This document shows positions 40,514 through 49,945 of a DNA stretch of 64,000 nt, in pieces. The DNA is from Bordetella parapertussis (GTDB taxonomy: Bacteria; Pseudomonadota; Gammaproteobacteria; Burkholderiales; Burkholderiaceae_A), in contig CAMDMC010000002.1 of the NCBI GenBank assembly GCA_945901825.1, forward strand, positions 1 to 64,000, given 5' to 3'. A model generated the notes under the pieces. The model was not told the origin of the DNA, ran no database searches, and saw nothing but the letters and a program-made list of their open reading frames with translations. Both the position numbers and the translations under genes were made by a program. Numbering within the stretch: position 1 is the stretch's first letter; every line of letters begins with the position of its first letter.

Positions 40514-41632
40514 ATGGTTGAACTTGAGCAGGTCAAGCTCTTGCAGGCCTGGGTTGTCTTCGGCGGTCTTCTCATCGGCCTCGTGTTCGGTATGGCCTGT
40601 CAGGTCAGTCGGTACTGCACCATCGGGGCCATCTCCGACCTTCAGCTTATGGGCAATGGGCAGCGCATGCGGCTGTGGCTCTTGTCCGTGGTGGTGGCGG
40701 TTTTTCTGGTGCAGCTCTTCGTTCAGTTCAGTCTTATTAATGATGAGGACAGTTTCTACACCAGCTCCCGCCTTTTGTGGCTCTCCAATGTGGTGGGCGG
40801 GCTCGTTTTTGGGATAGGCATGGCGCTCGCCTCGGGCTGCGGAAGTCGCAACCTTATTCGAATTGGCGAGGGCAGTTTAAAGGCCCTTGTTGTTTTTCTG
40901 GTCATGGGTATAGCCGCCTTTGCAACGCTTCGCGGCCTTACGGCGGTCTGGCGAAGCCAGACGGTCGATCGCATCTACATCGACCTTCCAAGTCGCCAAG
41001 ACCTACCCAGTCTTCTTGAAGGTTTGACTGGCCTGAATTCCGAAACAGGCCGCGGCCTTGTTCTGGCTGTATTTTTAGGTCTTGTTTTTTGGGCCCTTCT
41101 GAAGGGCCTGCCCGGTCGCAGATTAACTGCAGGTCAATGGGTAGCCGGCACTGTTGTTGGCCTGTGTGTGGCCGCAGGATGGCTTTTAACCGGCTGGTTT
41201 GGCTTTATTATTGAACATCCCGAAACGCTTGAGCAGGCCTACCTTGCAACCAACACACGGGGCCCAGAAAGCCTCACCTTTGTGGCGCCTCTTTCCTACA
41301 GTCTTGAGCTCTTCCTTTACTACAGCGATACATCTCAATTCTTAAGCTTTGCAGTGGCTACTGTCATTGGAACAGTGGCCGGGGCGGGGGCAGCGGCCCT
41401 GCGCTCGGGCAGCTTTCGCTGGCAGGGCTTTGCCTCAACCCAAGACCTTGCGCTGCATCTACTTGGGGCAGCCCTCATGGGAGTCGGGGGAGTGGTGGCC
41501 ATGGGCTGCACAATTGGCCATGGGCTCAGTGGCCTGTCGATGCTGGCCTTAAGCTCGGTTATCGCGATTGTTAGTATTGGGGTCGGAGGCCTTCTGGGGC
41601 TGCACCTTCTACAGAAACTAAGCCTTAACTAA
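40514..41632 (+). CDS. YeeE/YedE-family sulfur-compound transporter
   Basis: 372 aa, about nine to ten hydrophobic segments. Conserved features are two pseudo-repeats with [18 protein letters not shown] and [15 protein letters not shown], and [23 protein letters not shown]. TsuA-type members import thiosulfate through a chain of cysteines; the Cys residues in these motifs fit that. It follows cpoB by 15 bp. No separate YeeD/TusA-like partner gene is adjacent. Confidence 0.85.
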   Translation: MVELEQVKLLQAWVVFGGLLIGLVFGMACQVSRYCTIGAISDLQLMGNGQRMRLWLLSVVVAVFLVQLFVQFSLINDEDSFYTSSRLLWLSNVVGGLVFGIGMALASGCGSRNLIRIGEGSLKALVVFLVMGIAAFATLRGLTAVWRSQTVDRIYIDLPSRQDLPSLLEGLTGLNSETGRGLVLAVFLGLVFWALLKGLPGRRLTAGQWVAGTVVGLCVAAGWLLTGWFGFIIEHPETLEQAYLATNTRGPESLTFVAPLSYSLELFLYYSDTSQFLSFAVATVIGTVAGAGAAALRSGSFRWQGFASTQDLALHLLGAALMGVGGVVAMGCTIGHGLSGLSMLALSSVIAIVSIGVGGLLGLHLLQKLSLN

Positions 41633-41660
41633 ATTTCACCAACCTATTTTTCAAGAATCA

Positions 41661-42557
41661 ATGACGAAAGAAACCTTGAAAACACGCAAAGGCATTCTGC
41701 TTGCCGGTGGTGCAGGAACACGGCTGCACCCCGCAACGCTGGCCATGAGCAAGCAGTTACTGCCCGTTTACGACAAGCCCATGGTCTACTACCCTTTGGC
41801 TACGCTTATGTTGGCTGGAATTCAAGATGTTTTGCTCATTAGCACCCCTGCCGACACCCCGCGGTTCGAGCAGCTTTTAGGTAATGGCAGTCAGTGGGGT
41901 ATGAACATTCAATACGCGGTGCAACCCAGCCCGGACGGTCTTGCCCAGGCCTTTCTTATTGGGGAATCTTTTGTTGGCTCTCAGCCCAGTACACTGGTTC
42001 TCGGAGACAATATTTTTTACGGCCACGAGCTTAACCTTTTACTTGCCCATGCCCAGTCACGCGAACAGGGTGCAAGTATTTTTGCCTACCATGTGAATGA
42101 CCCTGAACGTTATGGTGTGGCCGAGTTCGACCCCAAGGGGAAGGTGCTTTCCATCGAAGAAAAGCCCCTGAAGCCCAAAAGTAACTTTGCCATCACGGGG
42201 CTGTACTTCTACGACAACCGGGTTGTCGATTTTGCAAAGTCCCTTAAGCCTTCGGCCCGCGGTGAGCTGGAAATTACCGACCTTAACCGTTGCTACCTTC
42301 AGGCCAACGCCCTGAATGTGGAGCTTATGGGCCGCGGGTTTGCCTGGCTCGACACCGGAACCCACGACAGCCTTATTGAAGCCAGTCAGTTCATTGCGAC
42401 CATTGAAAAACGTCAGGGGCTAAAAATCGCCTGCCCGGAAGAAATTGCCTACCGCCAGCACTGGATTGATGCCGAGCAGCTTGGTCGACTTGCCCAGCCC
42501 TTGCTTAAAAATGGCTACGGCCAGTACCTGCAACGGCTTCTTCAAGAGGGCTCCTAA
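41661..42557 (+). CDS. rfbA: glucose-1-phosphate thymidylyltransferase
   Basis: 298 aa. The nucleotide-binding [25 protein letters not shown] and the catalytic-region [11 protein letters not shown] are intact. It makes dTDP-glucose, the first step of dTDP-L-rhamnose synthesis. It is followed after 5 bp by rfbC; rfbB and rfbD are not in the window, so the pathway is split or completed elsewhere. Confidence 0.95.
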   Translation: MTKETLKTRKGILLAGGAGTRLHPATLAMSKQLLPVYDKPMVYYPLATLMLAGIQDVLLISTPADTPRFEQLLGNGSQWGMNIQYAVQPSPDGLAQAFLIGESFVGSQPSTLVLGDNIFYGHELNLLLAHAQSREQGASIFAYHVNDPERYGVAEFDPKGKVLSIEEKPLKPKSNFAITGLYFYDNRVVDFAKSLKPSARGELEITDLNRCYLQANALNVELMGRGFAWLDTGTHDSLIEASQFIATIEKRQGLKIACPEEIAYRQHWIDAEQLGRLAQPLLKNGYGQYLQRLLQEGS

Positions 42558-42562
42558 GCCTC

Positions 42563-43120
42563 ATGAACATTTCACCAACTACCATCCCAGACGTTATGCT
42601 TATTGAGCCCAGAGTCTTTGGTGATGACCGCGGGTTCTTCTTTGAAAGCTACAACGCACGAGAGCTCGGTAACGCCCTTGGTGGGACTCAAAACTTCGTG
42701 CAGGACAATCATTCTAAAAGCCGGCGCGGCGTCTTGCGAGGCCTTCACTACCAGCTCGCACCCCAGGCCCAGGGCAAGCTCGTGCGGGTGGTGGCTGGTG
42801 AAATTTTTGACGTCGCCGTGGACATTCGTAAAGGCTCTGCCACGTTTGGTCGCTGGGTAGGCCAGAGGCTCTCAAGCAATAATCATCATCAGCTTTGGAT
42901 TCCACCGGGGTTTGCCCATGGGTTCCTCACCCTGTCCGAATTCGCAGAGGTGTTTTACAAGACCACCGACTTCTATGCGCCGAGCCTCGAGCGGGCCATT
43001 TGCTGGAACGACGCCACCCTTGGCATTGACTGGCCTCTCACAGAGGCCGAAAGGCAAGGTGTTTTGGTCTCTGCGAAAGACGCGCAGGCAGTGGCCTTCG
43101 AAGACGCGGAATATTTTTGA
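42563..43120 (+). CDS. rfbC: dTDP-4-dehydrorhamnose 3,5-epimerase
   Basis: 185 aa cupin-fold epimerase. Motifs FGDDRGFFFESYNARE, QDNHSKSRRGVLRGLHYQ (catalytic His in GLHYQ) and FAHGFLTLSEFAEVFYKTTDFY are typical. It acts after RfbA and RfbB in dTDP-rhamnose formation. Together with rfbA this suggests a rhamnose-containing surface polysaccharide. Confidence 0.95.
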   Translation: MNISPTTIPDVMLIEPRVFGDDRGFFFESYNARELGNALGGTQNFVQDNHSKSRRGVLRGLHYQLAPQAQGKLVRVVAGEIFDVAVDIRKGSATFGRWVGQRLSSNNHHQLWIPPGFAHGFLTLSEFAEVFYKTTDFYAPSLERAICWNDATLGIDWPLTEAERQGVLVSAKDAQAVAFEDAEYF

Positions 43121-43156
43121 AATACAAGCATCCACTTCAAATGAAAGGTTCATGTC

Positions 43157-44341
43157 ATGCTTAAGCCCAAGGCAAAGTTTCAATGGGAAGACCCTTTTCT
43201 TATTTCGGCCCAGCTCACCGATGACGAACAGATGATTCGTGATGCGGCCCGTAGCTTCTGCCAAGACAAGCTGCAGCCAAGGGTTCTCGAGGCTTTTCGT
43301 CACGAGAAGGTTGACACAGCCATCTTTAGGGAGATGGGTGAGCTTGGACTCTTGGGCCCAACCATTTCAACAGCCTATGGTGGGGCAGGCGTAGGCGAGG
43401 TAGCCTATGGCCTGATTGCCTGTGAGCTCGAGCGCGTTGACAGCGGCTACCGCAGCATGTTCAGCGTACAAAGCTCACTGGTCATGCTACCCATTGAGGC
43501 CTTCGGCACGGAAGAGCAAAAGCAAAAGTTCTTGCCCAAGCTTGCCTCTGGTGAATGGATTGGCTGCTTTGGGCTTACAGAGCCCAATCATGGGTCGGAC
43601 CCTGCGAGCATGGACAGTCGAGCAAGGGCCGAAGGCAAAGGCTACAGACTAACAGGCTCAAAAATTTGGATCTCCAACAGCCCCATCGCCGATGTTTTTG
43701 TCGTCTGGGCAAAGGACGATGCCGGCGACATTCGAGGCTTTATTCTGGAAAAGGGTATGAAAGGATTAAGTGCGCCTGCCATACACGGAAAGATTGGCCT
43801 GCGTGCATCAATCACCGGTGAAATTGTGATGCAGGATGTCTTCGTTCCTGAAGAAAATGCTCTACCCCATGTTCAAGGGCTCAAAGGGCCATTTACCTGC
43901 CTAAACTCAGCACGCTTTGGCATTGCCTGGGGTGTTCTCGGGGCTGCCGAATCGTGCTGGCACACGGCCCGCCAGTATGTGCTTGACCGGCACCAGTTTG
44001 GGCGGCCCCTGGCAGCCAACCAGCTTATTCAGAAAAAGCTTGCCGACATGCAAACAGAAATTGCCCTAGGCTACCAAGCAGTGCTTCGTCTTGGTCGCAT
44101 GAAGGAAGAAGGAATAGCCTCCGTTGAAGCAACATCCATTGTGAAACGGAACAACTGTGGCAAGGCACTCGACATTGCCCGCCTCGCTCGCGACATGTTG
44201 GGTGGCAATGGCATTTCCGATGAGTATGGCGTGATGCGTCATATGGTGAACCTTGAAGTGGTGAATACCTATGAAGGAACCCATGACATTCATGCCCTCA
44301 TCCTTGGCCGCGCTCAGACAGGACTGCAGGCCTTCTTTTAG
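43157..44341 (+). CDS. gcdH: glutaryl-CoA dehydrogenase
   Basis: 394 aa acyl-CoA dehydrogenase. [15 protein letters not shown] and [20 protein letters not shown] bind FAD, and [20 protein letters not shown] contains the catalytic Glu in the position used by glutaryl-CoA dehydrogenases. It oxidatively decarboxylates glutaryl-CoA to crotonyl-CoA in lysine, tryptophan and benzoate breakdown. The CoA-transferase gene directly downstream probably makes its substrate. Confidence 0.94.
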   Translation: MLKPKAKFQWEDPFLISAQLTDDEQMIRDAARSFCQDKLQPRVLEAFRHEKVDTAIFREMGELGLLGPTISTAYGGAGVGEVAYGLIACELERVDSGYRSMFSVQSSLVMLPIEAFGTEEQKQKFLPKLASGEWIGCFGLTEPNHGSDPASMDSRARAEGKGYRLTGSKIWISNSPIADVFVVWAKDDAGDIRGFILEKGMKGLSAPAIHGKIGLRASITGEIVMQDVFVPEENALPHVQGLKGPFTCLNSARFGIAWGVLGAAESCWHTARQYVLDRHQFGRPLAANQLIQKKLADMQTEIALGYQAVLRLGRMKEEGIASVEATSIVKRNNCGKALDIARLARDMLGGNGISDEYGVMRHMVNLEVVNTYEGTHDIHALILGRAQTGLQAFF

Positions 44342-44344
44342 ATC

Positions 44345-45562
44345 ATGATTCATCAGGGACAAGCCCCCATGCTTCGGGGCATTCAAGTGCTCGACCTTTC
44401 GCGGGTGCTTGCGGGTCCCTGGGCGACCCAAATGCTTGCCGACCTTGGTGCAAGCGTTATGAAGGTCGAACGAGCAGGTTCAGGCGACGACACGCGGCAA
44501 TGGGGACCACCCTACACGGCCCAAGGCTTAGCCAGCTATTTCACCTGTGCAAACCGTGGCAAAGAGTCAGTAAGTGTGGACTTCAAGAATCAGGAGCAGC
44601 TCGAGGCAGTTCAGAAGCTTGCCCTGCAAGCCGACGTTATTGTTGAGAATTTCAAAGTAGGCCAGCTTCAGGCCTTTGGGCTTGATGCAGCCACACTGCG
44701 CAGCAAGAAGCCCGAGCTTATTTATTGCTCCATCACAGGCTACGGGCAGAACGGGCCTCGCGCCAAGGAGGCGGGCTACGATTTCGCCCTGCAGGGCCTC
44801 ACAGGTCTTATGAGTATCACTGGGCCCGCCGATGGCCCACCCTTCAAGGTGGGTGTGGCCGTTATTGATATTGTCACTGGCATTTATGCCTGCAATGCTA
44901 TTACTGCCTGTCTCTTTCAAAGAACACAAACCGGCAAAGGGGCAACCATCGACTGCGCCCTTTTCGATACCGGTATCGTACTGCTTGCCAATCAGGGGGC
45001 TGCGCACCTTGTCGCAGGTGCAGAACCTAAAGCCATGGGAAATGCCCATCCAAGTATCGTGCCCTATCAGGCCTACCATGCAAAAGATGGCTACCTTGTA
45101 CTTGCTGTGGGTAACGACCGGCAGTTTGCAAGCCTTGCAAAGGCCTTGGATCAAGGCAGTTGGGCTGTAGATCCGCGGTTTGCAACCAACCCTCAAAGAG
45201 TTGCCAACCGGGAACTGCTCAACAGCCTGCTTGAGCCTCTTTTAATGAAGGCAAGTCGCAGCCACTGGTTGAAGCGCTTTGAGGCTGTCGGCGTTCCTTG
45301 TACACCGGTACAAAGCGTCTCCGAGGTTTTCACAGAGCCACAACTGCGCGAAAGGCAGTTGCTTGTGTCCCATGCAGAATATTCGTTAAATCTCGATGGA
45401 GACGCACAGCTCCAAGATGCTGCCAGCCTGCTTCAGACGGTTGGGCAGCCTATGGTGATAAATGGCCTGCGGCCCTCGCATCCCCTACCCCCACCTACGC
45501 TTGGGCCAACCATAACGAGCTCAGAGCCAAAGGCATCAAGGTCTAAAGCTATCAAGCTCTAA
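44345..45562 (+). CDS. class III CoA-transferase (CaiB/BaiF), likely glutarate CoA-transferase
   Basis: 405 aa. It opens LRGIQVLDLSRVLAGPWATQMLADLGASVMKVE and contains FTCANRGKESVSVDFKN and the catalytic Asp region (GYDFALQGLTGLMSITG) of family III transferases. It begins 3 bp after gcdH; this gcdH-linked position is that of succinyl-CoA:glutarate CoA-transferase (SugCT-like). The assignment to glutarate is an inference from the neighbour. Confidence 0.88.
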   Translation: MIHQGQAPMLRGIQVLDLSRVLAGPWATQMLADLGASVMKVERAGSGDDTRQWGPPYTAQGLASYFTCANRGKESVSVDFKNQEQLEAVQKLALQADVIVENFKVGQLQAFGLDAATLRSKKPELIYCSITGYGQNGPRAKEAGYDFALQGLTGLMSITGPADGPPFKVGVAVIDIVTGIYACNAITACLFQRTQTGKGATIDCALFDTGIVLLANQGAAHLVAGAEPKAMGNAHPSIVPYQAYHAKDGYLVLAVGNDRQFASLAKALDQGSWAVDPRFATNPQRVANRELLNSLLEPLLMKASRSHWLKRFEAVGVPCTPVQSVSEVFTEPQLRERQLLVSHAEYSLNLDGDAQLQDAASLLQTVGQPMVINGLRPSHPLPPPTLGPTITSSEPKASRSKAIKL

Positions 45563-45606
45563 AGCCAACCGTACAACGCCTTACCCACCTATTACAGGAG
45601 CCTTCA

Positions 45607-46080
45607 ATGAGTAGAATCGCAGAGCGCCTTAAAGAACTTGGAATTGAGTTACCAATACCGATTCAGCCTCTGGCTAATTACGTTCCCTATCGATGGTCAG
45701 GCTCTCTTCTTTTTATTTCGGGCCAGGTCCCTGTGCGAAACGGGACGCTACCCTACCTGGGTAAGGTGGGTGTTGACCTTAGTATTGAACAGGGCCAGGC
45801 CGCGGCTCGACTCTGCGCCATCAATATTTTGGCGCAGGTGAATGCAGCGCTTAACGGCAACCTTGACCATGTGAATGCCTGCCTCAAACTCGGTGGCTTC
45901 GTGAACTGCGCACCCGACTTTTGCGACCAGCCAACAGTGATTAATGGGGCATCCGATTTTATGGTCGATGTCTTCGGCGACAAAGGGCGGCATGCACGGG
46001 CGGCAGTTGGAAATAACGCACTTCCCCGTAATGTTGCGGTTGAAGTCGATGCCATCTTTGACTGCCAGCCCCCGAAATAA
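45607..46080 (+). CDS. RidA/YjgF-like protein
   Basis: 157 aa of the longer YjgF-like (YoaB/TdcF-related) branch. Conserved parts are FISGQVPVRNG, GQAAARLCAINILAQVNAALNGNLDHV and RAAVGNNALPRNVAVEVDAIFD. The canonical catalytic Arg of RidA (in ARACV-like context) is not in its usual RAxxxV setting, so imine-deaminase activity should not be assumed. ACAGGAG precedes the ATG. It is convergent with the dioxygenase gene. Confidence 0.85.
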   Translation: MSRIAERLKELGIELPIPIQPLANYVPYRWSGSLLFISGQVPVRNGTLPYLGKVGVDLSIEQGQAAARLCAINILAQVNAALNGNLDHVNACLKLGGFVNCAPDFCDQPTVINGASDFMVDVFGDKGRHARAAVGNNALPRNVAVEVDAIFDCQPPK

Positions 46081-46086
46081 GCGTCT

Positions 46087-46105
46087 TTAAGAACGAGCTT
46101 CTTAA
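46087..46105. terminator. weak hairpin at convergent gene ends
   Basis: TTAAGAA at 46087-46093 pairs with TTCTTAA at 46099-46105 between the stops of the RidA-like and dioxygenase genes. There is no T run, so a terminator role is only possible. Confidence 0.3.
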
Positions 46106-46680
46106 GAGAGATCCAAGGCAGGCGCAGACAGCGGGTTATAGCCGGAAATAAAATTGATGGGCTCTGCAAGGTCTGGCTTGAAAACATGGCGCGAGATCTT
46201 TCCGATATTCGTACCATAAATATGAATGCTAATGGAGGGCTTATCAGGCAGGGCATTGGCGACTGTATGAATGTCACCCACCAAGGGCGATACACAGTCA
46301 ATGTCGCCGGGAAAATACGTTTCTTCCGGGCCTACGGGCCTGACCATCCCCATCGAGTTGCGCTCATACCGTTGGCATTTTTCAGCTCCCTCGAGAACAC
46401 CCACAAGACCCCAGACCGTATGATCATGGATAGGCGTTGATTGGCCAGGGCCCCAGACAAAACTCACCACCGAGAACCGGTTACTTGGGTCGGCATACAG
46501 AAGGTACTGCTGATAAAACTCGGGATGTGGCGCTTTGTAAGCAGAGTCCAACCACGACGAATTTTCGATAAGCTTAGACAAAATGGGGCGTGCGCCTTTA
46601 ATAACTTCTGGCTCTGAACAACAGCGCGCTGTTAGTTCTGTAAGGCCTCTTACCGCGTCTTTTAATGGTTCCCAGCCCAC
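46102..46680 (-). CDS. thiol dioxygenase (cysteine/3-mercaptopropionate dioxygenase family)
   Basis: 192 aa cupin from a GTG start with AGGGGAG upstream. The iron ligands are in STPIHDHTVWG (two His) and VGDIHTVANAL (third His). At the position where cysteine dioxygenases have an Arg that binds the substrate carboxylate, this protein reads FYQQYLLY with Gln, the feature described for 3-mercaptopropionate dioxygenases, so that substrate is more likely; this is inference from motif only. Divergent from purU across 41 bp. Confidence 0.85.
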   Translation of the reverse strand: MGWEPLKDAVRGLTELTARCCSEPEVIKGARPILSKLIENSSWLDSAYKAPHPEFYQQYLLYADPSNRFSVVSFVWGPGQSTPIHDHTVWGLVGVLEGAEKCQRYERNSMGMVRPVGPEETYFPGDIDCVSPLVGDIHTVANALPDKPSISIHIYGTNIGKISRHVFKPDLAEPINFISGYNPLSAPALDLS

Positions 46681-46721
46681 TCTTCTTCTCCCCTTTCTAA
46701 TTTTATTTAGCGTAAACGAGT

Positions 46722-47573
46722 ATGCAACCTGAGTACATCTTGACCTTAACCTGCCCTGACCGCAAGGGCGTTGTCCACACCATTTCCGGAATTTTATTGC
46801 AGCACGAGGGCAACATTATTGATTCCTCTCAGTTCGGCGATGAGAATACGGGCCTCTTCTTTCTTCGAATTCACTTCTCGCTCGAAGCTTCTCAAGAACT
46901 GCCCAAGCTAAAAACATCACTGAAGGAGCTCGAAGGTTCAATGGGCTTGCAGTGGGCTATCGCTGCACGCGAGACAAAGACGCGCGTACTCATTGCTGTA
47001 TCCCGTCTGGGCCATTGTTTGAATGATCTTTTATTCCGGTGGGAAAATAACCTGTTACCCATAGAGGTCTGCGCTGTCTTCTCAAACCATGAGCAGCTTA
47101 AGCCCATGACCTATCAAAGGTCCGTACCTTTTTTCCATCATCCGGTCTCTGAAGAAAACCGTAACTCCCAAGAGAAGTTGTTATTAAAACTTATCGACGA
47201 TCTTCACATAGAGCTTATCGTTTTGGCGCGATACATGCAGATCTTGAGCCCTGCGATCTGTGAAGCACTTTCGGGGCGCATTATTAATATTCACCACTCG
47301 TTTCTTCCGAGCTTTAAGGGAGCACAACCCTACAAGCAGGCTCATGAACGAGGTGTGAAATTAATCGGTGCGACAGCACACTATGTCACCAGTCAGCTTG
47401 ATGAGGGGCCGATTATTGAACAGGACGTTGAGCGCGTGTCGCATGCCTTGAGCCCAAGCGAATTGTCTCGTATGGGTGCAGACATTGAATCAAGAGTTCT
47501 TGCGCGTGCCGTAAAGTGGCATGCTGAAAACCGAATTTTTCTCAATGGCTCAAAAACGGTGGTCTTCCCCTAA
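46722..47573 (+). CDS. purU: formyltetrahydrofolate deformylase
   Basis: 283 aa. An N-terminal ACT domain (YILTLTCPDRKGVVHTISGILLQHEGNI) precedes a formyltransferase-fold domain with the Asn-His-Asp triad in INIHHSFLPSFKGAQPYKQA and SQLDEGPII. It hydrolyses 10-formyl-THF to formate and THF, feeding PurT or balancing one-carbon units. Monocistronic, with no clear partner next to it. Confidence 0.95.
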   Translation: MQPEYILTLTCPDRKGVVHTISGILLQHEGNIIDSSQFGDENTGLFFLRIHFSLEASQELPKLKTSLKELEGSMGLQWAIAARETKTRVLIAVSRLGHCLNDLLFRWENNLLPIEVCAVFSNHEQLKPMTYQRSVPFFHHPVSEENRNSQEKLLLKLIDDLHIELIVLARYMQILSPAICEALSGRIINIHHSFLPSFKGAQPYKQAHERGVKLIGATAHYVTSQLDEGPIIEQDVERVSHALSPSELSRMGADIESRVLARAVKWHAENRIFLNGSKTVVFP

Positions 47574-47701
47574 GAAGCCGCCCGCTCCTATGCGGCCGTG
47601 ACCGTTTCTACTAAATAGAAGGCGCGAAGATGCTGACTTCCCTTAATCTGGGTGCCCTGCATAATGCAACGCGCGCAAGCATCAAAGCAAAGAATTTTTG
47701 A

Positions 47702-48832
47702 TTACGAAAACGTATGGCAGCGTGCGAAAAGCCCACTTGCTAGACCCCCAGCTGCAGGAATAACCGCCAGGCCGCACTCCCCTGGGCTTAAGCGATGGAA
47801 GAGTCTGGCTGCCAGAACAGCGCCAGAGGCTCCAATAGGGTGGCCGCATGCAAGCATGCCCCCCCATGCGTTGACCTCGCCTGCATCAAGGTTAAGGTCT
47901 TCAACGTTTGCTATTGCCTGCGCAGCGAACGACTCCATAAGCTCAACCTTAAATCTACCTTGCCAGCCTTCTTGTGCCTGCAGCTGGCCCAGCAGCCATG
48001 GCTTCAATTTACCGCAAGCCAATCCGGGCATCTGATGGTCACCAGCAATTGCTTTATGGTCACAAAGTTCTGTGATTGAAGTAAGCAGTCTTTCTTGCGC
48101 AGAATGCTGTTTAAGGTAAAACTCCGATGCTAAAATCAAGAAGGCTGCACCGTCTGCAAGTGGGGCCATGGTCGTTGGATTGTGTGGCTTGGATCGCTCT
48201 GCTCGACGGCAGGTCTCGATAGTCAAGGCTCGTGTGTGAGGATCTTTTTCCAGAGCGAGATCCGCGATAGCCCTAAGCGATGGATCTTTATTTCGCCTTG
48301 CCAAATTGTGGCTTTGGACCGCCCAGTTGTATTGCAGTTGTGAACTAATTCCTCGGGTCTCAGCAAGTCTTAACGCCGCGGTCACCATGTCTGGGTCATC
48401 ATGGGGCCAAGGTGTAAATGGCGCCTGGCGCCAACCCGGATGTAAATCGCGAGCAGGCCACTGACGAAGGGGGGCGTTGCTGGAAGACTCAACCCCTCCG
48501 GCGACAACCAGGTGATGAGACCCAGCCCTGATAACCGCCATGCCTAGGCCAATTGCATCAAGCCCGCTGCAGCACTGGCTGTCAATCGACAGACACATGG
48601 TTTCTTGCCCAAGGCCGAGGGCGAGCCCCAAGCGCCGGGCGGGATTACCTCCTGCAGCCAGCGCATTGCCAACCAGGAGGCCACCCAAATCTTCAGACTT
48701 AACTTTTGCCTCCTTGAGTAAGACTTGAATAAGACCCGCTCCTAACCAGGCCTCATCTAGATGAGCAAGGCCACCTCCCCTAGGCGCAATGATCGAGCGA
48801 CCTGCGGCTAAAACGAAAACCCTTGGCCTCAC
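47702..48832 (-). CDS. thiolase-fold protein with altered active-site motifs
   Basis: 376 aa thiolase. The nucleophile is in place (SQCCSGLDA, Cys88) and so is the His of GHPIGASG (about residue 331). Two other catalytic elements are changed: NEAFA reads MESFA, and the C-terminal CxGGG, which carries the general-base Cys, reads IPAAGG (about 358-363), so the Cys is missing. Claisen condensation or thiolysis is therefore doubtful; acyl transfer is possible. The GTG start overlaps the stop of the AMP-ligase gene by 4 bp, so the two are coupled. Confidence 0.85.
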   Translation of the reverse strand: MRPRVFVLAAGRSIIAPRGGGLAHLDEAWLGAGLIQVLLKEAKVKSEDLGGLLVGNALAAGGNPARRLGLALGLGQETMCLSIDSQCCSGLDAIGLGMAVIRAGSHHLVVAGGVESSSNAPLRQWPARDLHPGWRQAPFTPWPHDDPDMVTAALRLAETRGISSQLQYNWAVQSHNLARRNKDPSLRAIADLALEKDPHTRALTIETCRRAERSKPHNPTTMAPLADGAAFLILASEFYLKQHSAQERLLTSITELCDHKAIAGDHQMPGLACGKLKPWLLGQLQAQEGWQGRFKVELMESFAAQAIANVEDLNLDAGEVNAWGGMLACGHPIGASGAVLAARLFHRLSPGECGLAVIPAAGGLASGLFARCHTFS

Positions 48833-49836
48833 AAACTCTCCAATGCCCTTCGCTGAATAAAAGATCCCCTGGGTATTTCGTCGACAAGGCCTTTGAGGCT
48901 GAACTTACCGTTTGCCTGAGTAGGCCAGGCTTTTAGCTGCAGAAGTTTGGCTCCCTTAAGAGTTAAGGCCATAGGATGGGGTAGCTCCTGCATCTCTCGT
49001 TTAAGCTCAACATATCGGGACACAAGTTCAGGCCCAAGCGCAAGGGCAAGGCGTTCGCCACGAAGGGAATCGGGAAGCCCGAGCAGAGCAAGCTCCGAAC
49101 AATCCAATTTTGACCTTAATTGTTCTTCGATTGGCTCTGGCTGAATTTTGATTCCAGACTGGTTAATAACACGATCAAGACGCCCGAGAAAATAAAAGCT
49201 TCGCCCCGTACACGACGCTGATACTGGATCTACCCAAGCAACACAATCGCCAGAAGCAAGCCATGCATCAGTCGAAATGGTAAGCGGACTTCGAACCCAA
49301 AGCTGATTATGTGCATCAGTACGAACCTCAACGCCAGGAAAAGGTTGCAGCGGTTCGGATGGCTTCGAATAGGCAACATAACCCAGTTCCACAGAACCGT
49401 AGAAACAAAAAATCTCCGCCCTCGGGAAGGTCTGTTGACAAAGACCGGTTAGCCGTTCGGGCCAACAAGAGCCCCCGACAATTATTTTTTCAACGCAGTG
49501 AACCTGGACACCCAGTCGAGAAGCGAGCCTGCAGAGCAGTTGTAATAATGGCGTAACGGCGTATAGGACTGAAAGCTTATTTGAAACGATAAGTTCCAGC
49601 TGATCTTTGGGCGAGAGAGGCAACCCTTTGCAAAAAGACTGGGTCTCTTCAGAGCGAAACATGGCATAGGACCAAAGCGAATGTTGGTCAGACCCAAGAA
49701 CCCCGAATCGATGAGCTGAACGAAGACCAAAGGCCCGTGCTTCAATAGTAAGACTGTCGAGCCAGGACTGTCGTGGTCTTACAACCTCTTTTGGAGCGCC
49801 ACAAGAACCACCCGAAAAAACCTTAATGGCTTGCAA
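48829..49836 (-). CDS. compact AMP-dependent acyl-CoA ligase lacking the N-terminal subdomain
   Basis: 335 aa, against roughly 450-550 for most relatives. The P-loop FSGGSCGAPK comes at residues 7-16 rather than around 130-190. The remaining adenylation motifs are in order: FYGSVELGYVAY, LASGDCVAWVD, FLGRLDRVINQSGIKI with PEPIEEQL, and PTQANGKFSLKGL with the C-terminal catalytic Lys. An in-frame stop lies two codons before the TTG start and only 109 bp separate it from the divergent amidase, so no longer form is encoded. Coupled to the thiolase downstream. Either a reduced enzyme or a decayed remnant. Confidence 0.75.
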   Translation of the reverse strand: MQAIKVFSGGSCGAPKEVVRPRQSWLDSLTIEARAFGLRSAHRFGVLGSDQHSLWSYAMFRSEETQSFCKGLPLSPKDQLELIVSNKLSVLYAVTPLLQLLCRLASRLGVQVHCVEKIIVGGSCWPERLTGLCQQTFPRAEIFCFYGSVELGYVAYSKPSEPLQPFPGVEVRTDAHNQLWVRSPLTISTDAWLASGDCVAWVDPVSASCTGRSFYFLGRLDRVINQSGIKIQPEPIEEQLRSKLDCSELALLGLPDSLRGERLALALGPELVSRYVELKREMQELPHPMALTLKGAKLLQLKAWPTQANGKFSLKGLVDEIPRGSFIQRRALESL

Positions 49837-49945
49837 TTTTCACGTGCCCCAAGAAATTCATCCTCTCTTTCACAGGTGTAGCGCTATCGACTCCCATTTC
49901 TTGGCATGATACGGCCTTTCATACGAAAGTAACTAAGAGGATTTT

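Noticed and set aside
49837..49945. Missing N-terminal part of the AMP ligase hidden by a frameshift
   Set aside because: Only 109 bp separate it from the divergent amidase start, with an in-frame stop two codons upstream; there is no room for the ~120-residue subdomain.
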